The notes under the pieces: generated by a model
Seen by the model: the letters and a program-made list of their open reading frames with translations, nothing else
What the model was told of the DNA's origin: nothing
Database searches by the model: none
Position numbers and translations under genes: made by a program
Assembly: GCA_016717205.1 (NCBI GenBank)
Contig: JADKGC010000003.1
Coordinates: 620,001 to 684,000 of the forward strand
Direction: 5' to 3'
Source of the DNA: Candidatus Flexifilum breve
GTDB taxonomy: Bacteria; Chloroflexota; Anaerolineae; Aggregatilineales; Phototrophicaceae
Length of the DNA: 64,000 nt
In this document: piece by piece, positions 25,794 through 35,457 of the stretch
Position numbering within the stretch: the stretch's first letter is position 1
Layout of the letters: each line of letters starts with the position of its first letter

Positions 25794-27602
25794 TTATACA
25801 CCCCAGAACAACCGCATCCCGATCAGCAGCGTGATGAGCACAAGCGCGGTTAGCGGCAGGCCGACGCGCACGAAATCTGCGGGTTTGTAGCCGCCCGGCC
25901 CCATCATCAGCACATTGACCGGATGCGCGATCGGCGTGAGGAAGGCTGTCGAACAAGCGACCGCCACGGCCACGCCCATGGCTTGGGGGCTCACGCCCAT
26001 TTGCTCCGCCGCGGTGATGGCAATCGAGCCGATGATCAGCGCAACTACCTGCCCACCGATTACCTGCGTGAGCAGCATCGTCAGGAGGAACAACGCCGCG
26101 ATCAGCGTCATGCCGCCATACGGCGCGACCACGCCGACGAGCAGTTCTCCGATGCGTGCCCCTAACCCGGTGTTGACGAGCGCAATACTGATCGGCAGCA
26201 TACCCGCAATCAAGAAGATGACCCGCCACTCGATCGCGCGGTAGGCTTCGTCAAGGCTGATGCAGCGCGTCAGCGCCAACGCAGCTACACCAAAGAGCAT
26301 CGCTTCGCTGGTAGGCATCAGCTCGAAGATCGCGACCAGCAGCACTACGATGGTGATCGCCAGCGCGATGGGCGCTTTGTGCGGCAGCGGTGGCCGGTAA
26401 CGGTGACCGCTTTGCAGCACCATGAAGTCGCGCTCCTCCGCCAAGGAGCGGATTTTCGCGGGCGCTCCGACCATCAGAATCGCGTCGCCCACCTGCAGCG
26501 GCAGTTTGCCGACATCCGTGCGGTAGCTGCGCCCCTCTCGCCACAGCGCGACCGCCGTCAGTTGGTGCTTGCTGCGAAAGCGCGTATCGGTGAGCGTTGA
26601 TCCGATGATGCCCGAGCGCGGGGGGATGACCACCTCCGTCAAATCCACGGTGTAATCGCGCTTGCCATTCGATTTGGCATCGGGACGCCCGATCTCAACA
26701 CCCCAATCATGCATCAGCGAAACCCGATCCTCGCGTCCGAGAATCACGAGATAGTCCTGCGGCTGGATCATCTCGACGGGCAGCGGGTTCAGGATCGCGC
26801 GGTGCCCACGCCAGATCGCCAGCACGGTCAAGCCGAGCGCTTCCCCGATGCGGCTCTGTTCCAGCGTCACATGGGCGAGCCGCGATCCCGGCAGCACGCG
26901 CAGTTCCCACAAACGTTCGTCCAGGTGATAGGTTTTGGAGAGCGACTGCGAGAGGAGATAGGCACTGGCGGTCTGCGCGGATGAGGCGTTGGCCGGCAGC
27001 AGACGCCGCCCGACCAAGAGCATATAGGCGCTGCCGACCAGCAGAATCAGCCCGCCCACCAGCGCGAAATCGGTCATGCCGAGCGCATCGAGGCCGCGTT
27101 CGCGCAGGATACCGCTCATGATGATGTTCGCCGTGGTGAAGTAGGTCGCCATCCCGCCGAGCAGCGTGCCGAATGAGAGCGGAATCAGTATCTTCGACGG
27201 TGCCACATTCGATTCGCGCGCGACTTGCGCCGCCGCGGGCAGAAGCACCGCCCCCGCGGCGATGTTGTTCATCACGAGCGAGAGCGCCGCCCCGGCCAGC
27301 ATGAACAGCGCGACCAAGCGCATCTCAGAGCCCGCACCTATCGCTTTCATGCGCGCCGCAATCCACTGAATGATGCCCGTGTCTTCCAGCGCCTGCGAAA
27401 TGATAAACAGGCCGATGATGGTGATAACTGCCGACCGGCTGAACCCGGACAACGCTTCTTCCGGGGAGATGATCCCGGTGAGCGGCAGTCCGACGATGAG
27501 CATCAAACCGACGAGATCCGGTCGAACCCGCCCCGAAATGATCAGTGCTACAGTCGCGAACAGGACGATGATGAGCGTCAGCTCCGGCAACGAAAGCTGC
27601 AC
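25794..27602 (-). CDS. SLC13/DASS-type permease with two RCK_C domains
   Basis: A transporter of about 602 residues. Two membrane halves (hydrophobic segments about 1-180 and 400-600) with the DASS-like VMNNIAAGAVLLPAA and TQVIGGQVVALIIGSIAI loops flank two soluble RCK/TrkA-C modules (about 205-290 and 305-385). It would import dicarboxylates, sulfate or similar anions. The frame extends to 27695, but the first 31 residues are not membrane-like. A GTG at 27602 is preceded by AGGGAG three bases away and begins QLSLPELTLIIVL, the normal N-terminus, so it is preferred with moderate certainty. Confidence 0.88.
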   Translation of the reverse strand: MQLSLPELTLIIVLFATVALIISGRVRPDLVGLMLIVGLPLTGIISPEEALSGFSRSAVITIIGLFIISQALEDTGIIQWIAARMKAIGAGSEMRLVALFMLAGAALSLVMNNIAAGAVLLPAAAQVARESNVAPSKILIPLSFGTLLGGMATYFTTANIIMSGILRERGLDALGMTDFALVGGLILLVGSAYMLLVGRRLLPANASSAQTASAYLLSQSLSKTYHLDERLWELRVLPGSRLAHVTLEQSRIGEALGLTVLAIWRGHRAILNPLPVEMIQPQDYLVILGREDRVSLMHDWGVEIGRPDAKSNGKRDYTVDLTEVVIPPRSGIIGSTLTDTRFRSKHQLTAVALWREGRSYRTDVGKLPLQVGDAILMVGAPAKIRSLAEERDFMVLQSGHRYRPPLPHKAPIALAITIVVLLVAIFELMPTSEAMLFGVAALALTRCISLDEAYRAIEWRVIFLIAGMLPISIALVNTGLGARIGELLVGVVAPYGGMTLIAALFLLTMLLTQVIGGQVVALIIGSIAITAAEQMGVSPQAMGVAVAVACSTAFLTPIAHPVNVLMMGPGGYKPADFVRVGLPLTALVLITLLIGMRLFWGV

Positions 27603-27881
27603 AAACTCCCTTTCCTCTACGTGCTGGTGTGCACCGCAAAACCAAGCGACTCGTGAACGCAGTTGGCGGCGGTCAAACGGGCACAGCATACACACTGACT
27701 GATGGATTCTCAGCGTACACCAGAGTGCCCCATTCCGCCTCGCGAATCGCTGGGCGGATTTACCAAACTCTTCCCTAAATGTGCGAATTTTACAAAACGT
27801 TTACGCGAGCATTACACATTCTTCAGTATTCTTAATGTCATCTCAATTCTATGCTGTACCAAAGGTAGAAAGAGTTTGGAG

Positions 27882-29546
27882 ATGTGCGTGCAAACCCGGT
27901 CTGAACATATCCAGACCACCATTGACGCAATCCCACAGCCCATTCTCGTGTTTGACAGTCACTTGAAGGTCTGCGCGGCAAACAGCGCGCTGCTCACATG
28001 GCTGAACCGACCGTTAACGGATCTCTGCGGCTGCTCGTTGTCCTGTCTGATGCCCGAGGCGCACGCTATCCCACTGGTGCCTGCCGCGGATACCGTCTAC
28101 AACGTCGATCTCGCGCTGCTCGGTCACTCGGTCCGTGTGTTCAGTCTGCGCCCCATCGCCGACACCGACTGTTCGCTCATGGTGCTGCACGCGACCCCGC
28201 TCCACACCGAAACCGTTCGTGACAAGATCATCCAAAAGTTCAATCTGGTGGTGCAGTCCGGTCAGGAATTGAGCAGCACCTTTGACCCCAACCTGATCTT
28301 TGAGCGGCTGTACACCATTCTATCCGGGTCGATGGACTGCACGACCTTTCTACTCTCCAGCTACAGCGCCGACGACCAACTCATCCGCTGCCTGCACGCC
28401 CGGCATGAGGGCGAACTGCTCGACTTGTCCGTGTTCCCGGCTATTCCGCTCCAGCGTGACAATCCGCATGCGACGCAAAGCCTCGCCATCGATACAGGCA
28501 AATCACTGCTGATCAACGACTTTGTTGCGCATACCAGCGGCAAAACGCCGACTATGTACGTCGACCAGGACAGCAAGGTCTACGATGGGACAGACGACGA
28601 AGAAGATTACACCCGGTCGGCTTTGATCGTGCCGATGCGGCTCGACAATCAGGTCGTCGGCGTGATTCAGGTGCAAAGCTACAAGCTCAATGCCTACACC
28701 GAGGATGACCTCCGCTTTCTAGAAGCGCTCGCGCCGCAGATCGCGATTGTGCTGCAGAATGCTTCGCTGCATCAGAGGCTCCAGCGTTACGCCGCCGAAC
28801 TCGAAGACCGCGTCGCCCAGCGCACCCACGCGTTAGAGCAAGCGCTCGTCAACGAAAAGCAGCTCACCGAGATGAAAGCGCGTTTCACCTCCATGCTCTC
28901 GCACGAATTCCGCAATCCGCTGGCGGGCATTCAAAGCGCGCTCGATCTCATCAATCTGTACGGCCATCGCATGACGCCCGAACAGCAGAAAGAGCGCTTA
29001 CAGCAGATTCAGGCGCAGGTGGATCGCCTCAAAGATATGACCGAAGAAGTGCTGTTCATCAGTCGCTCGGATACGGTGGCAGTGCAGCTTCGGCTTGAAG
29101 CTGTAGATCCGTTCATGCTGTGCCAGATCATCGTCAATGAGATGCAGCCGATCACACCTGATCACCGCCTCAACCTGACGCTGAACGGGGTGCCACGCGC
29201 CGTGCTGCTCGATGTCAAACTGTGCCAGCAAGCCATCAGCAACCTGATTTCGAATGCGGTCAAGTATTCACCGGGTCGGGATCACGTGGATATCGCGGTC
29301 ACCTTGGATGAGAAAGAACTGTGCATTGCCGTCTGTGATTCCGGCATCGGCATCCCCGAAGCGGAACTGCCGCATCTCTTCGACACGTTCTATCGAGCGT
29401 CGAATGTTGGGGGGATTGCGGGGACGGGGCTCGGCTTGGTGGTCGCCAAACGCGCGGTCGAAGCGCATGACGGGCACCTCGAAGTCGAGAGTCACCCCGA
29501 CGCAGGGACAATCTTCCGCATCTGCCTGCCCGCGCGAACAGCCTAA
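27882..29546 (+). CDS. PAS/GAF hybrid-free sensor histidine kinase (HisKA)
   Basis: A kinase of about 554 residues. A PAS domain (about 12-100, IDAIPQPILVFD) is followed by a GAF domain (about 115-280, with the VIVPMRLDNQVVGVIQVQS core) and a coiled linker. Next come HisKA (SMLSHEFRNPLAGI with the phospho-His) and HATPase_c (LISNAVKYSPG, DSGIGIP, GTGLGLVVAKR). No transmembrane segment is evident, so it is probably cytoplasmic. An in-frame ATG exists at 27702, but the text before 27882 is AT-rich and not conserved-looking. GGAG directly abuts ATG 27882, so a GTG at 27888 is also possible. No response regulator is adjacent. Confidence 0.88.
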   Translation: MCVQTRSEHIQTTIDAIPQPILVFDSHLKVCAANSALLTWLNRPLTDLCGCSLSCLMPEAHAIPLVPAADTVYNVDLALLGHSVRVFSLRPIADTDCSLMVLHATPLHTETVRDKIIQKFNLVVQSGQELSSTFDPNLIFERLYTILSGSMDCTTFLLSSYSADDQLIRCLHARHEGELLDLSVFPAIPLQRDNPHATQSLAIDTGKSLLINDFVAHTSGKTPTMYVDQDSKVYDGTDDEEDYTRSALIVPMRLDNQVVGVIQVQSYKLNAYTEDDLRFLEALAPQIAIVLQNASLHQRLQRYAAELEDRVAQRTHALEQALVNEKQLTEMKARFTSMLSHEFRNPLAGIQSALDLINLYGHRMTPEQQKERLQQIQAQVDRLKDMTEEVLFISRSDTVAVQLRLEAVDPFMLCQIIVNEMQPITPDHRLNLTLNGVPRAVLLDVKLCQQAISNLISNAVKYSPGRDHVDIAVTLDEKELCIAVCDSGIGIPEAELPHLFDTFYRASNVGGIAGTGLGLVVAKRAVEAHDGHLEVESHPDAGTIFRICLPARTA

Positions 29547-29588
29547 ACAACAGCAACCTGTTCGTAGGGAAACTGTAAAGGGTTGCCT

Positions 29589-29709
29589 AACCTCACCCCG
29601 TTTCGCTGCGCTCAACCGCCCCTCTCCAAGGGGCGAGGGGCAAGGACGCGGCGGATCGTGTCCCTCTCCCTACGGAGAGGGACGACTGCGCAGCAAGCAG
29701 GGTGAGGTT
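29589..29709. repeat. Large copy of the AACCTCACCC intergenic repeat
   Basis: Begins AACCTCACCCCGTTTCGCTG (29589) and ends GGGTGAGGTT (29700-29709). It contains two internal stems, CGCCCCTCTCC-AA-GGGGCGAGGGG-like and CCCTCTCC-CTAC-GGAGAGGG. The first half is the reverse complement of the right part of the 21767 copy (GTTGAGCG..GAAACGGGGTGAGGTT). It lies between convergent genes and contains no gene. Confidence 0.75.
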
Positions 29710-29798
29710 GATTTCGCCAATAGTAAAATACGCTCACGCCTCGTCCCGACAGGTGATGGGCTGATTGGGCAGCCGGAGACGGCTATATGACCCAACAG

Positions 29799-30296
29799 CT
29801 ACACCAGCACCGCAAACTTGACCACCTCGACACCTTCCGGGTTGATTTTGAGCAGTTCGCCCGGCTGAATGTAGTCGTTTTCGTGCTGGCGGCTGAACTC
29901 TCCACGCGTGAGCCAGCTTTTGAGCGCGGCGATCACAATGCCGTGCGTGCATACCCACACATGCTGATGTTCAGTCACGTTCACGTCGTCGATGAAGGCT
30001 TTGACGCGGTCGACGATCTCGTTGAACGGCTCATCGACGCGCTCGTTCAGGCGTGGGTCGGCGACAAACGTTCGCCCCGTAATGTCGGTGACGATCTGCG
30101 CGGTCTGCTGGCAGCGCAGGAATTCCGAACGCGCGCCCCAGTCATAGGGACAGGTGTCGAGAAATCGTCCTAAGCGCTGCACGGGCGGAATGCCTTCGGG
30201 CAGCACCTGCGCGGTGCGAATCTGCGCGCCGTAGCCAGTCTTGCTGTGCGTGGCGAGGCCATGTCGGAAGATGTACCAGTGTTTGGTGACGTTCAT
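29799..30296 (-). CDS. Histidine phosphatase / phosphoglycerate-mutase-like protein
   Basis: Protein of about 165 residues with the active-site YIFRHGLATH near the N-terminus and the second His in VCTHGIVIAALKSW. Family members hydrolyse phosphate from sugars, proteins or metabolites; which one here is unknown. A GTG at 30341 would place the start four bases from the stop of the upstream glycosyltransferase-like gene, suggesting coupling. The ATG at 30296 starts the family's usual short N-terminus, and a ribosome-binding site is weak at both. It appears to be in one operon with the frameshifted glycosyltransferase. Confidence 0.85.
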   Translation of the reverse strand: MNVTKHWYIFRHGLATHSKTGYGAQIRTAQVLPEGIPPVQRLGRFLDTCPYDWGARSEFLRCQQTAQIVTDITGRTFVADPRLNERVDEPFNEIVDRVKAFIDDVNVTEHQHVWVCTHGIVIAALKSWLTRGEFSRQHENDYIQPGELLKINPEGVEVVKFAVLV

Positions 30297-30344
30297 GTTG
30301 TCGTGTCGCCTCATCAACATTGCATTCAGAAATTTGATCACAGG

Positions 30345-31617
30345 CTAGTGCTGCACATGCTGCAAAGTCGCCGCGTACACGTCGACCACGCGCTCGGCGA
30401 CCGTTGTCCAGTTCAGGTCTTGCACCGTGTTGAGCATCTGCTGGCTGATCTGGTCGTGCTGCGCGCGATCCATCAGCAGACGCCCCATCTGCGATGCCAG
30501 CAGGAGTGGGTTGTTCACTGAGGTGATCAGCAGGTCATGCCGTCCGTCGATCAGCGTGGAAATACCCGTCGCGTTCGTCGTGATGATCGGCGTGCCGCAC
30601 GCCATCGCTTCGGCGGCGGCCATGCCAAACGACTCATAGTGCGACGGCATGACGGCGACATCGGCAGCGTTGTAGTAGTACGGCAAAATCTCCTGCGGCT
30701 GCTGCCCGGCAAATCGTACCAGCGGCGCCAAGCGGAGTAAATGGCGCAGTTCTTCCAGCTTTTGCAGCTCCTTGGACCACTGCGACGGCGGCTGCGACAC
30801 GTTCCCACCAATGATCGTCAGCCCGACACGCATGTCCGGGTTCTGCTCAATCATGATCTTGGTGGCGTAGAGCAGCATGTCGATCCCCTTGAGCGGCTCA
30901 ATGCGCCCGCAGAACAGGATCAGCAGCTCGTCGGGATCCATGCCGAGATGCGCGCGCTTCCCGCTGATCAATCGGCTTGAAGTTCTCCAGATCGACGCCC
31001 GGCGGGATGACGACCACGCGGTTGAGGTCGGCTTCGAGCAGATATTGCAGGTAACGCTGATCGCTTTCGCTCGGCGCGATGATCGCGTCGGCCACGCGCA
31101 CCAGCTCGAATTCGGCGTCAATGCGCGGTCGCTCTTCCAGTTCCAGTTCGTCGCGCGCAACGAGGTTTTTCATCAGCGCCAGCGTGTGGAAGGTCATGAT
31201 CAACGGGAGCGGCGTCGTTTTTTGAATCTCGATGCCGATCAAGCCGGAGAGGTAGTAGTGACAGTGCATGACGTCGTACTGCACACCCTGCTCAGCAACG
31301 AATTTGTGATAATTGGCTACGAATTCGGGCAGATACTGTATGAGCTGCTTCTTGGGGACGGGGCTTTCCGGGCCAGCGGGCACATGAATCACGCGGAAGA
31401 AGGGATCGACCTGCACGATGTGCGGTTGATGCGAGTCCTGACTGCGCGTGAACACATCGACGGCGATGCCCTGTCGCGAAAGTTGGCGCGAGAGCTCATA
31501 GACATAAACGTTCATCCCGCCCGTTTCTTTGCCCTCCTGCTGCGCCAGCGGGCAGGTATGAAACGAGATCATCGAGACACGGCGAATCGGTGCCGACATA
31601 AACAAACTAGCTCCCAA
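30345..31617 (-). pseudogene. GT4-family glycosyltransferase, interrupted by a frameshift
   Basis: Two overlapping frames on the minus strand encode the halves of one glycosyltransferase. The N-terminal half starts near 31617 (about residues 1-225, with GGMNVYVYELSRQLSRQG, MHCHYYLSG and PPGVDLENFKP). The C-terminal half begins HLGMDPDELLILFCGRIEPL and carries E-x7-E as ESFGMAAAEAMACGTP. The frames meet near 30950-30958, in a run of alternating G and C. Restoring the frame needs two added bases (REARAHLG reads naturally) or one removed. The full span is 1,273 bases, one more than a multiple of three. It would otherwise be a MshA/sucrose-synthase-like retaining transferase of about 424 residues. 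Confidence 0.9.
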
Positions 31618-31779
31618 TGGAAAACAATAAGGCTCGTCAAGGTGTTAGACGCTGCATACTGACCATATCATCCCATAAACCTCATCAGAAGATTAGGCTT
31701 ATGTTCGATTTCGAGTAGAATGTGACCAGTCTGCGAATTCGTGGTACTGTGGACGAGGTTTGATCTTAAACGCTGGTGA

Positions 31780-33021
31780 GTGCGTGTGCGACTCTGGATT
31801 CTGACTCAATTCTATCCGCCGGAAATGGGCGCGGCGGCCGTGCGGCTCAGTCGATTAGCGCGAGATGTGGCCGACGAAGGGCATGAGGTGACGGTGATCA
31901 CCAGCGTGCCCAATTACCCGGAAGGCATTATTCCGCCGCAGTATCGGTCGCGTCTCTTCTACCGTGATCAACTGGAGCGCGTGACCGTGGAGCGGGTGCG
32001 GGTATACGCCTCGCCGAAGAAACGCGCGCGGCAGCGGCTCGCCAACCAAATCAGCTTTATGGCGCTGGCGGCACTGCGCGGCTCGTTTTTGCCGCGTCCG
32101 GACGTCATTCTCGTTGAGTCGCACCCGCTGTTCGTGTGTCTGGCGGGCGGCTGGCTCAAACTGATGAAGCGTGCGCCGATTCTGCTCAACGTGTCGGATC
32201 TCTGGCCGGAGTCTGCCGTGGCGACGGGTGTGCTGAAAGAAGACAGTCTGCTGGTCAAACTGGCGCGCCCGGTGGAAAAATGGGCGTACCGGGACGCCGC
32301 GCACATCGTCGGCCTGACGAGCGGCGTCGTCGACGGGATCATCGCCGTCGATGGGAAACCCGACCATGTCACGCTGATTCAGAATGCGGTCGATCTGCGC
32401 AAATTCTGCCCGCCGACCGAAGATGATCGTCTGGCGGCGCGGGCGAAGTTCGGCCTCGATCCGGACAGATTCACGATTGTCCACGTCGGCAACATGAGCC
32501 TGACGTACGACTTCGATCTGATTCTGAATGCGGCGGCGCAGCTCCCCGCGGTAAGCTTTCACTTTGTAGGCGGCGGCAGCCAGTTTGAGCGCGTGCGCCA
32601 GCAAGTCGAAGCCCGGAAACTCACCAATGTAATCCTCGCGGGGACGTTGCCGCACACCGATATGCCGAGCGCGTGGGCGAGCGCGGACGCTACGCTGGTC
32701 GCGCTGGCGGATCACTCGGTGGCGGGCGGCACACTGCCCGCGAAAATGTACGAAGGTCTCGCCACCGGCACACCGATCATCGCGGCCATTCGCGGCGAAG
32801 GCGCGACACTGCTGCAGGCCGCCGAAGCGGGCGTCGTCGTCCCCATCGGTGATGTCAACGCGCTGGTGGAGGCCATTCGGGCGCTCGCCGCCGATCCCGA
32901 ACGGCGCGATCAACTGGCGCAGGCCGGACGCCGCTATGCTGAACAACACCTCGCGCCCGAACGCGTTAAAAACGGCTATCTCTCGCTCTTGCAGCGCATC
33001 GCTCGACAGGAATCGCTATGA
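31780..33021 (+). CDS. GT4-family glycosyltransferase, WbuB-like
   Basis: A retaining glycosyltransferase of about 413 residues with an N-terminal GT-B domain (QFYPPEMGAAAVRLSRLARD, NYPEG, LNVSDLWPESAVATG) and a C-terminal domain with IVHVGNMS, AGTLPHTDMPS and TPIIAAIRGEGA. The LNVSDLWPESA stretch is characteristic of WbuB-type enzymes that add sugars to lipid-linked oligosaccharides. Start is GTG at 31780 or 31786; GGTGAG lies immediately upstream and favours 31786. It overlaps the Gfo/Idh gene by four bases, marking the start of a polysaccharide operon. A TAGAAT box lies at 31716-31721. Confidence 0.9.
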   Translation: MRVRLWILTQFYPPEMGAAAVRLSRLARDVADEGHEVTVITSVPNYPEGIIPPQYRSRLFYRDQLERVTVERVRVYASPKKRARQRLANQISFMALAALRGSFLPRPDVILVESHPLFVCLAGGWLKLMKRAPILLNVSDLWPESAVATGVLKEDSLLVKLARPVEKWAYRDAAHIVGLTSGVVDGIIAVDGKPDHVTLIQNAVDLRKFCPPTEDDRLAARAKFGLDPDRFTIVHVGNMSLTYDFDLILNAAAQLPAVSFHFVGGGSQFERVRQQVEARKLTNVILAGTLPHTDMPSAWASADATLVALADHSVAGGTLPAKMYEGLATGTPIIAAIRGEGATLLQAAEAGVVVPIGDVNALVEAIRALAADPERRDQLAQAGRRYAEQHLAPERVKNGYLSLLQRIARQESL

Positions 33022-34058
33022 CCACCCAACCACCGCTCACTTTCGCCGTCGTCGGCTGCGGCCGCATCTCCAGCCGCCATACGCAGGCGCTCGCCGATCT
33101 GGCGCCGTCACACAACGTCAAGCTGACGGCCGTGTGCGACATCATCGACTCCCGCGCCAAAAACACCGCCGCTAAGTATGGCGTCAAGGCTTACACCGAT
33201 TATCAGCAGGTGCTGGACGATCCCGACATCGACGTCGTGTCGGTGTGCGTCCCCTCCGGGCTGCATTCGCCAATGGGACAAGCGGCGGCGCGCGCGGGAA
33301 AGCATGTGCTCATGGAAAAGCCGATTTCGCTCTCACTGGCGGATGCCGACGCCTTGATCGAAACCTGCGAACGTGAAGGCGTGACGCTCGGCGTGGTGCT
33401 GCAAAACCGCTTCAATCCGCCGATGCGGGAACTGCGCGCGCTGGTCGATTCGGGTCAGCTCGGCCAGCTGCACCTCGGCAACGCGACGGTGCGCTGGTAT
33501 CGCCCGCAGGAATATTACGAGGACGGCTGGCACGGAACATGGTCGATGGACGGCGGCGCGCTCATGAACCAGTCGATTCATCACATTGACGCGCTCGTCT
33601 GGCTCATGGGCGAAGTCAAAAAGGTCACGGCCTATACCGGAACGCTGGCACATCGCATGGAAGCCGAAGATGTGGGCGTCGCCGTTTTGCAGTTTGTGAG
33701 CGGCGCACTGGCCACTATCGAAGGCTCAACCATCACCTACCCCGAAAACCTCGAAGGCTCGGTCGCGCTGTTTGGGCAGCACGGCTCGGTCAAGGTGGGC
33801 GGGACGGCGCTCAATCGCAAGGTCTTCTGGAAAGTGCAAGGCAGCCTCGAACATGAGCGCGAACTGCTCATGCGCGAAGCGGTCGACCCGCCGTCAGTTT
33901 ACGGCTACAGCCACCGCGAACAGTACATCGAGATGATCGACGCCATCCGTCAAAATCGCCTGCCCGCCACGCATGGTCGCGAAGCTCGGCGCTCGCTGGA
34001 GGTAGTCACGGCGATCTATCAATCCGCCGCAGAAGGCCGTGAGATCGTGCTGCGGTAA
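33018..34058 (+). CDS. wbpB: Gfo/Idh/MocA oxidoreductase, WbpB-like
   Basis: A 346-residue NAD-dependent dehydrogenase. The Rossmann motif FAVVGCGRISSRH, VLMEKPISLS and NRFNPPM are followed by RWYRPQEYYEDGWHGTWSMD and GGALMNQSIHHIDALVWL. These blocks fit the WbpB type that oxidises UDP-GlcNAc uronic acid at C3 before transamination in UDP-2,3-diacetamido-2,3-dideoxyuronate synthesis. Coupled by ATGA overlap to the WbuB-like glycosyltransferase gene, it lies apart from the WbpA, WbpE, WbpD and WbpI candidates, which are 8-27 kb away. Identification is by recalled family wording. Confidence 0.78.
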   Translation: MTTQPPLTFAVVGCGRISSRHTQALADLAPSHNVKLTAVCDIIDSRAKNTAAKYGVKAYTDYQQVLDDPDIDVVSVCVPSGLHSPMGQAAARAGKHVLMEKPISLSLADADALIETCEREGVTLGVVLQNRFNPPMRELRALVDSGQLGQLHLGNATVRWYRPQEYYEDGWHGTWSMDGGALMNQSIHHIDALVWLMGEVKKVTAYTGTLAHRMEAEDVGVAVLQFVSGALATIEGSTITYPENLEGSVALFGQHGSVKVGGTALNRKVFWKVQGSLEHERELLMREAVDPPSVYGYSHREQYIEMIDAIRQNRLPATHGREARRSLEVVTAIYQSAAEGREIVLR

Positions 34059-34131
34059 GAAAGTCACCCCGGCCCCGCGCCGGTTGGCGGCGGGGCTGTG
34101 CTACTCGGTTGGATACAGTAACAGGTGCATT

Positions 34132-35406
34132 TTGCGTCAAATTGCCCGTGTGATTTTGGCTCTTCAGCCTGTAGTTTTGGTCGTGTTGATCGCGGCCACA
34201 TGGCTGCTGTCGTATCAAGCCCGCATGCCGTGGCTGCTGCTTTATGTGCCCGTGCTCATTGCCCGCCTCATCGACCAACGGCGCTTGTGGGTGCGCACGC
34301 CGCTTGACATCCCGCTGCTCGCTCTGCTGCTCCTCGCGAACATCAATCATCTGATCACGCCATTCACGTGGGGCTGGGAGATGAGTGGGCGCATCACCTT
34401 CGGCATCGTGATCGTGCAGCTTCTCACCGATATTGGGCGCGGACGGCGCGCATTCTCCGTACTGCTGCTGGCGACAGGCGTGCTCACGCTTGGTGTGGGC
34501 CTGCTGGCGCTCGTCAGCTCGCAGTGGATCGGCAAGTCGTCAGCACTGCTGACGATTGCGCAGGCCATGCCCGTGTGGAAACAGTTCCCCGGCGCGGAAG
34601 GCGGCTTCAACGTCAACGAGATCGGCGGGGCGCTGGCATGGTTCGTGCCGTTCGCCTTCGCGCTGCTCATCAGCGCTTGGTCGAAGCGCCTGCATGCCGG
34701 GCTATACGGCGTCGGCTTCGCGGCCGTCGCGCTGGCCATCGCGCTCGGTCAAAGCCGCATGGCGATTGCGGGCGTGCTCGTCGTGCTGTTCGCACAGGCC
34801 GCGCTGCTCATCCCGCGCCGCCGCTGGAAAGTCGCCGTGTGCGCGGGAATCGTCGTACTCATGCTGCTGGAGATCGGCCTGGTAGCCGGCGTCTTCGACA
34901 CCGCGACCAATGACGCTGCGGGTATCGCGCTGAATGAGCGGGACGAGCAAAGCGCGTCCATGCGGCTCGACATTTGGAGCACGGGTTTGCGCGCGGTGAC
35001 GAACTACCCGATCACGGGGATTGGCATCAACAAATTCCGCGCGGCGGATTTCCGCGACGCAGGCTATGCTGTTCCCAGCTATCCCGAACGCAATCCACCG
35101 CACGCGCACAATGAGCTGCTGCACGTCACACTCGACTTGGGGCTGCCGGGGCTGCTGGCCTATGTGAGCCTGCATGTGGCGCTCGTGTGGTGTTTATGGC
35201 AGGTATGGCGCGGCGGTGATGTGCGTCTGCGCGGCGTGGCGGTCGCCGTGGCGGGCGGTCTCCTCGCCCACGCGATCTTCGGGCTGGCGGATGCCGTCAC
35301 GCTGGCGGATCGTTGGATCTGGGCGTTCTGGTGGTTGGTAGGTCTGGGTGCGGCGGTCTATGTACAACACAAACAGACTGTACCACGCGATCAGCACTTA
35401 ACCTGA
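34132..35406 (+). CDS. O-antigen ligase / polymerase-like membrane protein
   Basis: A polytopic protein of about 424 residues with ten or more hydrophobic segments. It carries FNVNEIGGALAWFVPFAFALL (the G-N-N-G loop type) and RLDIWSTGLRA...PITGIGINKF...NPPHAHNELLHVTLDLGLPG, the His-containing periplasmic loop typical of Wzy_C/O-antigen ligase. It would polymerise or ligate glycan units from undecaprenyl carriers at the outer face of the membrane. A frame extends back to 34039 overlapping the WbpB-like gene. A TTG at 34132 with AGG six bases upstream begins the first hydrophobic helix and is preferred. Confidence 0.85.
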   Translation: MRQIARVILALQPVVLVVLIAATWLLSYQARMPWLLLYVPVLIARLIDQRRLWVRTPLDIPLLALLLLANINHLITPFTWGWEMSGRITFGIVIVQLLTDIGRGRRAFSVLLLATGVLTLGVGLLALVSSQWIGKSSALLTIAQAMPVWKQFPGAEGGFNVNEIGGALAWFVPFAFALLISAWSKRLHAGLYGVGFAAVALAIALGQSRMAIAGVLVVLFAQAALLIPRRRWKVAVCAGIVVLMLLEIGLVAGVFDTATNDAAGIALNERDEQSASMRLDIWSTGLRAVTNYPITGIGINKFRAADFRDAGYAVPSYPERNPPHAHNELLHVTLDLGLPGLLAYVSLHVALVWCLWQVWRGGDVRLRGVAVAVAGGLLAHAIFGLADAVTLADRWIWAFWWLVGLGAAVYVQHKQTVPRDQHLT

Positions 35407-35414
35407 GGAGCGAC

Positions 35415-35434
35415 GGGCGGGACGAGTCCCGCCC
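35415..35434. terminator. GC-rich hairpin between convergent genes
   Basis: Perfect 9-bp stem GGGCGGGAC / GTCCCGCCC with a two-base loop, nine bases after the ligase-like gene stop and before the convergent transglutaminase-like stop at 35458. No T-run is seen. It fits a bidirectional terminator of the palindrome type found elsewhere in the window. Confidence 0.55.
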
Positions 35435-35457
35435 CTACTCCACAGCTCAACCCCGCT

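Noticed and set aside
30345..31617. Programmed ribosomal frameshifting in the glycosyltransferase
   Set aside because: No slippery heptamer of the X-XXY-YYZ type or downstream pseudoknot is evident at 30950-30958; an indel in a GC run is simpler.
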